From assembly GCA_002415855.1 (NCBI GenBank), contig DIAS01000164.1:1-5451 (forward strand): DNA of 5,451 nucleotides. Direction: 5' to 3'. Origin of the DNA: Bacteroidales bacterium UBA5072 (GTDB lineage Bacteria; Bacteroidota; Bacteroidia; Bacteroidales; UBA10428). Of the stretch, positions 1 through 5,451 are shown in pieces; position 1 is the stretch's first letter, and each line of letters starts with the position of its first letter. The notes beneath the pieces were generated by a model. It saw only the letters and a list, made by a program, of their open reading frames with translations. It was not told the origin of the DNA and did not search any database. A program made the translations under genes and the position numbers.

Positions 1-2
1 GG

Positions 3-323
3 AATATTGCCGATCTGCTGCCTCATAAAAGCAATTTTGTCGGATGCTTTGTCGACAACAAGATACAGAACGGTTTTTCAGATAAGTACAGCAATCTCCC
101 CAGGCAGGTCTCGGAAAAGGCAGAAGCCTACGAGAATGGCATTGAATCAAGGATACCATTCATAAACAGGATGTACAGCTTTATTGATTCCAGGACAAAC
201 AGGTATCTGACCAAGAGGGCTGTCACCCGCCTCCTTGAGGAAAGTGGCCTGCAGATTATCGGTATGACTGAAGTAAACGGACTTACATATTTCTGGACAC
301 AAAAAACAAAACCAGCCGCATAG
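3..323 (+). CDS. 3' end of a gene, possibly a class I SAM-dependent methyltransferase (partial)
   Basis: The third plus frame is open from the window edge to a TAG at 321-323, giving 106 C-terminal residues; the start lies outside the window. The composition is that of a real soluble protein, with no hydrophobic span. Recognisable stretches are NFVGCFVDNK near the start, AYENGIESRIPFINRMYSFI in the middle, and near the end a segment reading LLEESGLQIIGMTEVNGLTY. That last pattern, a helix, then a Gly-containing turn, then a beta strand ending in an aromatic residue, resembles the C-terminal helix-strand of class I SAM-dependent methyltransferases. The assignment is inference: the SAM-binding motifs would lie upstream and cannot be seen. 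A hairpin 57 nt downstream probably ends its transcript. Existence of the gene is well supported; its function is only a moderate guess. Confidence 0.6.
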   Translation, partial: NIADLLPHKSNFVGCFVDNKIQNGFSDKYSNLPRQVSEKAEAYENGIESRIPFINRMYSFIDSRTNRYLTKRAVTRLLEESGLQIIGMTEVNGLTYFWTQKTKPAA

Positions 324-379
324 CTACCGGGCTGTTTAAAAAGTAAAGGCCCAGGACAGCGCCGGTGCTTGGCAGGTGT

Positions 380-412
380 AAAGACGACGCCCTATCAGGG
401 CGTCGCTGCTTT
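380..412 (+). terminator. Intrinsic terminator-like hairpin after the methyltransferase-like gene
   Basis: A perfect 9-bp stem (CGACGCCCT at 385-393 with AGGGCGTCG at 397-405) closes on a 3-nt loop ATC. A second outer match, AAAG at 380-383 with CTTT at 409-412, can extend it across a small internal loop. The plus side continues into the AT-rich run TTAATATAAT, so it fits a rho-independent terminator for the gene ending at 323. The minus side continues TCTTTA, so weak bidirectional action is possible. The GC-rich stem stands out from the AT-rich sequence to its right. Confidence 0.6.
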
Positions 413-568
413 AATATAATATAACTTTCCGTAAGGTTTCTCCAAAATTTCTTGATGCTTCAAATCATTGATGGCTTTGGAATCAGTTTTGTTAGTAATT
501 TTGCCTCCGTTAAAAATCAGAAGGGATTCTGCCAAACAGGTTTTGATACCTGCAAATGGCTGATAAAG
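395..568 (-). pseudogene. ATG-less AT-rich open frame, possible gene remnant, product unrecognised
   Basis: Reading the minus strand, a TAA at 571-569 is followed by 57 sense codons to a TGA at 397-395. There is no ATG, so if it was coding it has lost its 5' part. The middle reads LLIFNGGKITNKTDSK and the end reads ILEKPYGKLYYIK, a charged and aromatic mix that looks more protein-like than a chance frame. Its last few codons run into the stem of the 385-405 hairpin. By hand count positions 413-540 are about one third G+C, visibly lower than the flanking genes. I do not recognise the family. The alternative is non-coding leader DNA of tonB that happens to be open. A plus-strand frame (455-607) covers the same bases and looks less convincing. 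Confidence 0.3.
496..503 (+). promoter_or_regulatory. Candidate -7 box of a Bacteroidota promoter for tonB
   Basis: TAATTTTG matches the Bacteroidota -7 consensus TAnnTTTG exactly. It lies 69 nt before the tonB ATG, which would give a leader of roughly 60 nt. The nearest upstream TTTG (476-479) is only 16 nt away instead of the usual 19-21, so the -33 element is poor. This is a plausible but incomplete promoter. Confidence 0.3.
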
Positions 569-572
569 TTAA

Positions 573-1349
573 ATGAAACAGGAGCGAAGGAATATACCCG
601 ATTTTGATGACCTGGTATTTGAATCCAGGAACAAGGATTACGGCGCATACAGGCTGAGGAAGGATTATAAATGGATCCTGGCTGTCAGTACTTTCATCGC
701 AGTCTTTATTGCATGCAGTTTAACGATAATTCCATTTTATATTGAAAAGTCCTCCAACAGGGTGACTGCTGTCGGCGCAAGGTATGTTCCGGTAGAGATG
801 GATGATTTCATTCCTCCCAGGGAGGAATATAACCTGCCCGCACCCCCGCCGCCTTCGTCAGGCCAGATTCGGGAGATAAAATATGTTCCGCCTGAAGTGG
901 TTGACACTATCATTTCCACAGCAACCACGTTGGTAACGGCCGATGAAGCACTGGCCCAAGCAGGCGATACCACAGTGCTGGGAAATGTTTCCACGATTGG
1001 TGAAGACCTGACATCAGGTGAAGGCGGGTCGGATTCGGGCGAGGCATTTCTAATTGTTGAAGAGATGCCCCGGTTCATGGGCGGAGATATAAATAAGTTC
1101 CGGCAATGGGTCATGAAAAGAGCAATCTATCCTGAGGAAGCAATCGAAAACAATATAAAAGGAACAGTTATCATCACCTTCATCGTTGAAAAAGATGGCT
1201 CGGTAAGTAACGTAAATATTGTGAGAAAGGTTCACCCTCTGCTCGACGAAGAAGCACTAAGAGTTATCTCTTCATCACCCAGATGGAGTCCGGGCCTTCA
1301 GCGTGGCCAGGCAGTAAGGGTAAGGTATTCTATATCACTTATCTTTTGA
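573..1349 (+). CDS. TonB-family energy transducer
   Basis: A 258-residue inner-membrane protein that should pass proton-motive energy from an ExbB/ExbD motor to TonB-dependent outer-membrane receptors. Residues 1-33 are cytoplasmic, with the FDDLVFESRNKDYGAYRLRK type segment common in Bacteroidota TonB proteins. One membrane span follows at about 34-57. A periplasmic linker comes next, including a short proline run (LPAPPPP, 88-94) and an acidic Gly/Ser stretch near 143-157. The TonB C-terminal domain occupies about 163-258, with YPEEA at 186-190, IKGTVIITFIVEKDGSV at 195-211, LDEEALRVI at 224-232 and PRWSPG at 236-241. Its length is normal and the domain is intact. The ATG at 573 puts the expected N-terminal segment in place; there is no clear Shine-Dalgarno sequence. 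No exbB, exbD or receptor gene is adjacent, so it probably uses a motor encoded elsewhere. Confidence 0.93.
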   Translation: MKQERRNIPDFDDLVFESRNKDYGAYRLRKDYKWILAVSTFIAVFIACSLTIIPFYIEKSSNRVTAVGARYVPVEMDDFIPPREEYNLPAPPPPSSGQIREIKYVPPEVVDTIISTATTLVTADEALAQAGDTTVLGNVSTIGEDLTSGEGGSDSGEAFLIVEEMPRFMGGDINKFRQWVMKRAIYPEEAIENNIKGTVIITFIVEKDGSVSNVNIVRKVHPLLDEEALRVISSSPRWSPGLQRGQAVRVRYSISLIF

Positions 1350-1354
1350 CTTTT

Positions 1355-2731
1355 TTATCTCATTAAGAGTTCAAGCACTTTCTCTTTAAAGCGTGTGTAT
1401 GGCGGGTAACGCACTGGAATATCTATGAGATTTGATTTTTCCATAACTGATTTCATGTTGGAGAATTCCTCGAATGATCTCCTTCCGTGATACCTGCCCA
1501 TTCCGCTCGGCCCTATTCCCCCGAATGGCATGTTCGGCGAGGCAACCTGCATCACAGTATCGTTGACTGCTGCTGAGCCGCTTTGTGTCCGCGCCAGGAA
1601 CTCCCTGACGAGTGTTTTGCTGGTCGTGAATATATAGGCTGCCAGAGACTTCGGGTTCCTGTTTATGATATCATAAACCTCACTGATATCGGTGAAGGTG
1701 ATCACCGGCAGAATAGGTCCGAATATCTCATCCTGCATCACCGGATCATCAGGTCTGACATCAGTAATTATTGTAGGAGCCACATAACATTTCTCAGGAT
1801 TTATGTTGCCGCCTGTAATGATCTTCCCGTTTTTCATCAGCGCTTCCATCTTCGCAGCTTTTTCCGGATTGATTATCCGGCAATAGTCTTCACTGTCAGC
1901 CGGATCTTCCCCGTAGAATGATTTCACTTCATTGACAATTAGTTCAAGGAACCGGTCTTTTACCTTTACATCGATCAGCAGATAGTCAGGAGCAATGCAT
2001 GTCTGCCCGGCATTTATAAATTTCCCGGAGGCTATCCTTTTTGCAGCATAGTCAAGCCTGGCATCGGCGGCGACAACGCATGGATTTTTGCCGCCCAACT
2101 CAAGGGTGACAGGGGTGAGATTCCCGGCAGCTTTTGTCATCACCTTTTTCCCTACTGCCGGACTTCCTGTAAAAAATATGTAGTCAAACTTATAATTCAG
2201 CAGATAATCACTCAGCGAGTGCTCACCTCTAATAAGGGCAATTAGTTCTTTCGGGAAATGACAGAGTATTTTTTCTATTACCTCCCCTGTGTTAGCAGCT
2301 TTTTGCGAGACTTTCAGTATTACACAGTTGCCGGCTGCAAGTGCAGCTATAGCTGGCCCCATTGATAGCTGGAACGGGTAATTCCATGGAGACAAGATCA
2401 GTGCCTGGCCGTACGGCTGAGGCATGATATAGCTTCTTGCTGCGAAATTGACCAGCGAAGTTCTTACTCTTTGCCTGCCTGACCACTTCCTGAGCCTACG
2501 TATAGTAAGGTTGAGTTCAGCAATGATAAACCTGGATTCTGTTCCAAGCACCTCAAAATGAGGCTTATGAAAATCCTTGCAGAGAGCATCGCTGAGCTCC
2601 TCTTCATGGCTGAGGATCAGCGATTTCAGCTTCTTAAGGGTTTCAAGCCTGAAATTTATATCGAGTGTTTTGCCGGATGCAAAAAATTTCCTCTGGTCCT
2701 CAAGGATCAGTCCGATCTCTTCTTTTCCCAT
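1355..2731 (-). CDS. Aldehyde dehydrogenase, class 3 (ALDH3) type
   Basis: This 458-residue cytosolic enzyme should oxidise an aldehyde to its carboxylic acid using NAD(P)+. The catalytic residues are visible: Asn117 in SPWNYP, Glu211 in LELGGKNP and the nucleophile Cys245 in NAGQTCIAPDY. Other family marks are FTGSPAVGKKVM (187-198), EIFGP (335-339), FGGIGPSGMGRYHG (403-416) and the C-terminal RYPPYTRFKEK, typical of ALDH3. The length of about 460 also fits ALDH3 rather than the 490-500 of classes 1 and 2. There is no C-terminal membrane anchor. The motif usually read KPSE after GNxVxL is K140-V-S-Q here, so the Glu that contacts the adenosine ribose is Gln143; this may affect the NAD/NADP preference. 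A consensus promoter lies just upstream, so the gene is probably transcribed alone. It converges on tonB with 5 bp between stops. Likely substrates are medium or long-chain or aromatic aldehydes, but the sequence does not decide this. Confidence 0.93.
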   Translation of the reverse strand: MGKEEIGLILEDQRKFFASGKTLDINFRLETLKKLKSLILSHEEELSDALCKDFHKPHFEVLGTESRFIIAELNLTIRRLRKWSGRQRVRTSLVNFAARSYIMPQPYGQALILSPWNYPFQLSMGPAIAALAAGNCVILKVSQKAANTGEVIEKILCHFPKELIALIRGEHSLSDYLLNYKFDYIFFTGSPAVGKKVMTKAAGNLTPVTLELGGKNPCVVAADARLDYAAKRIASGKFINAGQTCIAPDYLLIDVKVKDRFLELIVNEVKSFYGEDPADSEDYCRIINPEKAAKMEALMKNGKIITGGNINPEKCYVAPTIITDVRPDDPVMQDEIFGPILPVITFTDISEVYDIINRNPKSLAAYIFTTSKTLVREFLARTQSGSAAVNDTVMQVASPNMPFGGIGPSGMGRYHGRRSFEEFSNMKSVMEKSNLIDIPVRYPPYTRFKEKVLELLMR

Positions 2732-2763
2732 TCTGATAAAAGATGTGATGAAATTATGTAGTG

Positions 2764-2795
2764 CAAATATAGAAAGTTAAAGGAGAGAGATCAAA
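2764..2795 (-). promoter_or_regulatory. Bacteroidota consensus promoter for the aldehyde dehydrogenase gene
   Basis: On the minus strand TTTG (2795-2792) is followed by exactly 20 nt and then TATATTTG (2771-2764). This matches the known primary-sigma promoter of Bacteroidota, TTTG-N19 to N21-TAnnTTTG, at every specified position. The -7 box ends 32 nt before the ATG at 2731, predicting a leader of about 25 nt. It separates the dehydrogenase from the iron-sulfur gene upstream. Confidence 0.75.
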
Positions 2796-2855
2796 GCATG
2801 TTTAATGAAAGGTCATTCTCTCAGGTTTTCAGGAGAATCGTTCCAGGCAGGGAGT

Positions 2856-3077
2856 TTATTTACTTTTTTCGTTATAAAAGAATGAGAGTGCACCTGAGGG
2901 GCACTTTTTCACCTGTTCAATAATTTTTTCATTCGAGGCTCCGTTTGGATTAATCCACCTCCTGACAGCCGGATTAAATACCTCGGGCAACTGCCTGAAA
3001 CAAAAGGTGGCGTGCCGGCATAACTCAGGCTGCCATACGACGGTAATATCATCATTTGCGTAATTTATCTTTTTCAT
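2856..3077 (-). CDS. Small divergent 4Fe-4S protein (YjdI/Fer4_19-like)
   Basis: A 73-residue soluble protein of the divergent 4Fe-4S mono-cluster family that includes E. coli YjdI. The signature is plain: a strand ending WQPELCRHATFC (15-26), then LPEVFNP (30-36), RRWINP (39-44) and KKCPSGALSFF (57-67). Cys20, Cys26 and Cys59 are the probable cluster ligands, with His22 nearby; there is no fourth cysteine. The CxHxxxC ... LPxVF ... W ... CPSGAL pattern matches the family, and the protein is a single domain of normal size. Its role, probably electron transfer or iron-sulfur sensing, is unknown even in E. coli. It lies upstream of the aldehyde dehydrogenase on the same strand, 124 bp away, but that gene has its own promoter, so the pairing may be loose. 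The box TATATTTA at 3122-3115 is one base from the -7 consensus but has no good -33 partner. Confidence 0.88.
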   Translation of the reverse strand: MKKINYANDDITVVWQPELCRHATFCFRQLPEVFNPAVRRWINPNGASNEKIIEQVKKCPSGALSFFYNEKSK

Positions 3078-3157
3078 TTTGCCTGCATTTAAATCAACAT
3101 AAAAGTTGACGGTGTAAATATATAATAACAGAATAACCGCTGGAATTGTTTTCAGAC

Positions 3158-3189
3158 AACGGTCAGCCCTGGTCAGGCCGGCTGACGTT
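3158..3189. repeat. Imperfect inverted repeat (bulged hairpin) between divergent genes
   Basis: AAC plus GTCAGCC on the left (3158-3160 and 3162-3168) pairs fully with GGCTGACGTT on the right (3180-3189), making a 10-bp stem with one bulged G at 3161 and an 11-nt loop. It sits 81 bp upstream of the start of the 4Fe-4S gene and 116 bp upstream of the microprotein start. Neither side is followed by a T run, so it is not an ordinary terminator. It could be an operator, a leader structure or a dispersed palindromic repeat. Confidence 0.45.
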
Positions 3190-3273
3190 ACCAGGTTATA
3201 TTATAGCACCGGAATTTATAATTTCTTTATGTCTGTAAGTCAATTCCTTATAAAGTCTTTATGGTTTTCAGTA

Positions 3274-3281
3274 TACTTTTG
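3274..3281 (+). promoter_or_regulatory. -7 box of a Bacteroidota promoter before the microprotein gene
   Basis: TACTTTTG matches TAnnTTTG exactly and ends 24 nt before the ATG at 3306, the same kind of spacing as the aldehyde dehydrogenase promoter. No TTTG lies 19-21 nt upstream, so the -33 part is weak and an activator may be needed. It could also serve trkH by read-through. Confidence 0.45.
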
Positions 3282-3305
3282 ACAGGTATAAAAAACTAAG
3301 AAAAC

Positions 3306-3419
3306 ATGAGTTGGAGGATTATTTTGGCGGTAATTACTTTCCTCATTTCGGTGGCAGGTATACTGTATGCTGGTCATCTTTTTATCGATTTCCTGGATAA
3401 AATATTGCATGATCATTAA
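3306..3419 (+). CDS. Putative 37-residue single-span membrane microprotein
   Basis: An ATG at 3306 opens a 37-codon frame ending in TAA at 3417-3419. The product begins MSWRII, has one uninterrupted hydrophobic stretch at about residues 5-27 (including LAVITFLISVAGILYAG), and ends in a short amphipathic tail, FIDFLDKILHDH. This is the profile of a genuine small membrane protein, not of a random frame, and an exact -7 promoter box sits just upstream at the right distance. The start context is A-rich (AAGAAAAC before ATG) as in other Bacteroidota genes. I do not recognise the family. It lies 139 bp upstream of trkH on the same strand, so by analogy with KdpF, the tiny subunit of the Kdp potassium pump, it may be a transporter accessory peptide; that is inference. 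The alternative is an unrelated stress-type membrane peptide. Confidence 0.55.
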   Translation: MSWRIILAVITFLISVAGILYAGHLFIDFLDKILHDH

Positions 3420-3558
3420 CAGTAATGCAAAGCCCTTATAAGTCGGCTGTTTCGCATGGTGACCAAGTCATATTAATTAATGGGCCAGGCTGTTGAATTT
3501 TACTTTCATCAGCTTTTTGAACAGGGCTTTCAGAATTGGTGACAGAAGGGACTGCTAA

Positions 3559-5136
3559 ATGAGAACTAATGGTAAAACATACCCGGTAGTTTTAAAGGAA
3601 ACGGGACACCTGCTATGGATGCTCGGTTTTATTTTTATTGTCCCCGCCATTGTCTCAGCATTCTACAGGGAATGGTATTCATTGGCAGGATTCATTATTT
3701 CCGCATTCATAACAATGGCTTTTGGTCAGGCGTTAAGGTACCTGAACAGAAAAGCTGACGAACCGCATTTTAATAATGCGCTGATAATTGTTGCATTCGG
3801 ATGGCTTCTTGCAACCTTGATGGGGGGCCTGCCATTTTATGTAATTGCACGTATTACACCTCCTGATGTCCTAAACGGACTTGTTCCTGCAGGGGCTTCT
3901 TACCAGTCAAGCCTTTTGTATTTCAGCAACCCTCTTCACTGTTTCTTCGAGAGTATGAGTGCATATACTACCACAGGTCTTACCATGGTAGTCCATGAGC
4001 CGTCAGTGGGTAAAGGAGTGTTATTCTACCGGAGTTTTGCCCAATGGGTTGGAGGAGCCGGTTTTGTTATTCTTACCCTGGCGATTCTCAATCCCGGGTC
4101 GGGCCGCAGCTCAATTCTTCTGTACAGATCTGAGGCCACCGGAATAAAATTAAGGCCTAAAATCATCGAGACGACAAGAGGAATCTGGAAAGCGTATTTT
4201 CTGATTACGTTATTTTCGGCCGTATATCTGATTATCGGCACAAAACTGATCCTCCCGGATTATCCTATTGCCGATAACCTTTTTGATTCGATTAACCATG
4301 CCATGGCCGGCCAGTCAACCGGCGGATTCAGCACGCTGGATGATAGTATTGCTACGTACAAGTCCCCTATGATGGATATATTATATATCCTGCCAATGGC
4401 CCTGGGTTCATTTTCCCTGCCATTTTTCTACAGGGTTATCTTTCTGAAGCATTTCAAGGAGTTCTGGAAAGATATACAGACGAGGGGACTTATTATTTCA
4501 TATTTTATCGGAGGTGTCTTGCTTGCCCTTTTGCTTCGATATGCTCAGATTGTTCCGAACCCTGTCCGTGAAGGTATTTTTCAGTTTGTAAGCGCTATGT
4601 CTACTACCGGCTGGCAGACTTCAAATATCAGCATCTGGGATACACCTTCAATCGTCTTCATTGTGTTTGCAGGTATGTTTATCGGAGGAGCATCAGGTGC
4701 AACTGTCGGCGGAATTAAAATGATCAGGGCCCTTATAATAGGAAAGGGGATAAGATGGCAGGTAAACAAGGCCTTTTTATCGCGTGAGACAATTAAAACC
4801 ATCAGGTTTGACGGCAAACAAATCTTGCCTGAGGAGATGAATGCCCAGCTGGCAAACGCTGCTGTTTTTGCATTTCTTTTCCTGTTGATTATTCTTATAG
4901 GGACATTTGTTACATATTTCTTCATGCCGGATGGTTTTTCCTTTGCGGATGCGCTTTTTGAATCGACTTCCGCTCAGTCAACCGCCGGTCTCTCAACCGG
5001 GATTACGGAGCCGGGGATGAATCCCGTAATAGAAGCCACTTATATATTTCAGATGTGGGCCGGGCGTCTTGAGATAATTCCCGTTATTGCTCTGATCAGG
5101 GCATTGGTGATAGGAACAGGATACAGGAAGATATGA
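3559..5136 (+). CDS. trkH: TrkH-family potassium uptake protein (ion-translocating subunit)
   Basis: A 525-residue inner-membrane protein of the TrkH/TrkG/KtrB family, which carries K+ inward as a dimer regulated by a cytosolic TrkA-type protein. It shows the expected fourfold pore repeat, each with a filter glycine: TTTGLT (Gly140), STGGFST (Gly255), STTGWQT (Gly351) and STAGLST (Gly477). Further signatures are FAQWVGGAGFVIL (160-172), the intramembrane loop GGASGATVGGIKMIR (376-390) and MWAGRLEIIPV (499-509). Hydrophobic spans alternate along the whole chain from about residue 16. Both ends look complete. The ATG at 3559 follows AAGGGA at a usable distance, giving a short cytoplasmic N-terminus before the first span. 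No trkA gene is visible before or after it. A KdpD-like sensor gene starts 77 bp downstream on the same strand, so the two may form an operon. No promoter with a good -7 box was found directly upstream; transcription may come from 3274. Confidence 0.95.
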   Translation: MRTNGKTYPVVLKETGHLLWMLGFIFIVPAIVSAFYREWYSLAGFIISAFITMAFGQALRYLNRKADEPHFNNALIIVAFGWLLATLMGGLPFYVIARITPPDVLNGLVPAGASYQSSLLYFSNPLHCFFESMSAYTTTGLTMVVHEPSVGKGVLFYRSFAQWVGGAGFVILTLAILNPGSGRSSILLYRSEATGIKLRPKIIETTRGIWKAYFLITLFSAVYLIIGTKLILPDYPIADNLFDSINHAMAGQSTGGFSTLDDSIATYKSPMMDILYILPMALGSFSLPFFYRVIFLKHFKEFWKDIQTRGLIISYFIGGVLLALLLRYAQIVPNPVREGIFQFVSAMSTTGWQTSNISIWDTPSIVFIVFAGMFIGGASGATVGGIKMIRALIIGKGIRWQVNKAFLSRETIKTIRFDGKQILPEEMNAQLANAAVFAFLFLLIILIGTFVTYFFMPDGFSFADALFESTSAQSTAGLSTGITEPGMNPVIEATYIFQMWAGRLEIIPVIALIRALVIGTGYRKI

Positions 5137-5151
5137 GGGGATCTTTCAAAA

Positions 5152-5186
5152 AGTAAAAGCTTTACTATTAACCAGCAATGGGTTAA
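5152..5186 (+). repeat. Two small adjacent hairpins in the trkH to kinase gap
   Basis: AGTAAA (5152-5157) pairs with TTTACT (5161-5166) across a 3-nt loop, and immediately after it TTAACC (5168-5173) pairs with GGTTAA (5181-5186) across a 7-nt loop. Both stems are 6 bp and AT-rich, and no T run follows. They could attenuate transcription or protect a processed end between trkH and the kinase gene, but chance pairing is quite possible. Confidence 0.25.
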
Positions 5187-5213
5187 CTTTACAGACAATA
5201 AGACATTGAAAAG

Positions 5214-5451
5214 ATGAAGAGGTCAATTCCTTTCAGAAAAGAAAAAACCCTGTTTATCGATTATCTGGCTGTATTTATTGTTGTGGTTTCAGTTGCCGCA
5301 GTCTGTTTTCTGTTTAAAGACACAATAGGCTATCGCCTGGTTTCCTTTATCCTCCTGTTTGTTGTTTCTATCCTGGCACTCTTTTTCGGAACCGGGCCCA
5401 TCCTTCTTGCCTCGGCCCTTAGTGCGGCTGTCTGGGATTACTTTTTCATAC
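5214..5451 (+). CDS. KdpD-like DUF4118 membrane sensor kinase, N-terminal part (runs off the window)
   Basis: From the ATG at 5214 the frame stays open to the window end, giving 79 residues. An in-frame TAA at 5199-5201 makes this the first possible ATG. After a basic N-terminus (MKRSIPFRKEK) come hydrophobic spans at about 17-35, 42-59 and 61-74. The stretch from YRLVSFILLFVV through ALFFGTGPILLA to VWDYFFI matches the DUF4118 four-helix membrane domain of KdpD, in which a short-looped helix pair ends in a conserved FDLFFIAP-like segment. In KdpD this domain precedes the histidine kinase core; here the kinase part is expected beyond the window but not seen. The N-terminal ATP-binding and USP domains of full KdpD are absent, since the membrane domain starts at once. 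It probably senses potassium or osmotic state next to trkH. A box TAACTTTA (5184-5191) could be a weak private promoter. Confidence 0.75.
   Translation, partial: MKRSIPFRKEKTLFIDYLAVFIVVVSVAAVCFLFKDTIGYRLVSFILLFVVSILALFFGTGPILLASALSAAVWDYFFI

Noticed and set aside
455..607. A 50-codon plus-strand frame overlapping the tonB start
   Set aside because: It runs past the tonB start in another frame, has no promoter of its own, and is the complement of the better-looking minus-strand frame.
737..1114. A 125-codon minus-strand frame opposite tonB
   Set aside because: It lies wholly within the well-supported tonB gene, is Ser/Thr/Pro-rich as expected of an antisense shadow, and has no recognisable domain.
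2814..2837. ATTCTC paired with GAGAAT as a terminator of the 4Fe-4S gene
   Set aside because: The stem is only 6 bp with a 12-nt loop and no T run follows on the minus strand.
3229..3282. A 17-codon plus-strand frame before the microprotein
   Set aside because: It is very short and its end overlaps the likely -7 promoter box at 3274-3281, so it would not be transcribed from that promoter.
3431..3448. AGCC/GGCT hairpin after the microprotein as a terminator
   Set aside because: A 4-bp stem with a 10-nt loop is too weak to call, and only a short T run follows.
3514..3534. TTTTTGAACAGGGCTTTCAG as an inverted copy of the post-stop repeat
   Set aside because: The match to the reverse complement of the 329-351 element is only partial and lacks the shared 10-mer.
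4581..4925. A 114-codon minus-strand frame opposite trkH
   Set aside because: It is a shadow of the transmembrane coding sequence; the plus-strand TrkH pore motifs leave no doubt about the coding strand.

Overview
The window looks like a chromosomal segment of a Bacteroidota bacterium, probably Bacteroidales or Marinilabiliales. Three things point there: the TonB protein has the N-terminal FDDLVFESRNKDYGAYRLRK-type segment common in that phylum, start codons lack clear Shine-Dalgarno sequences, and several upstream regions carry the Bacteroidota promoter -7 element TAnnTTTG. One promoter is complete (TTTG, 20 nt, TATATTTG). Nothing indicates a phage, insertion sequence, CRISPR array or RNA gene.

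Layout: (1) 3-323, the 3' end of a plus-strand gene, possibly a SAM-dependent methyltransferase, followed by a hairpin terminator at 380-412. (2) 395-568, an AT-rich minus-strand open frame with no ATG, possibly a gene remnant, under the upstream region of tonB. (3) 573-1349, a TonB-family energy transducer. (4) 1355-2731, a class 3-type aldehyde dehydrogenase on the minus strand, convergent with tonB (5 bp gap) and with its own consensus promoter. (5) 2856-3077, a small minus-strand protein of the divergent 4Fe-4S (YjdI-like) family. (6) 3306-3419, a 37-residue single-span membrane microprotein preceded by a good -7 box. (7) 3559-5136, a TrkH-type potassium channel subunit. (8) 5214 to the window end, the start of a KdpD-like (DUF4118) membrane sensor kinase.

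The right part reads as a potassium module: a tiny membrane protein, a Trk-type K+ translocator and a KdpD-like sensor, all on the plus strand. The combination is suggestive because KdpD normally partners the KdpFABC pump, whose KdpF is also a tiny membrane peptide. No TrkA subunit is visible here. The left part is a set of independent housekeeping genes. The most interesting items are the unlisted microprotein, the TrkH/KdpD-like pairing, the decayed frame before tonB, and an altered cofactor-site motif in the aldehyde dehydrogenase. I found no clear evidence of a wholly new system.
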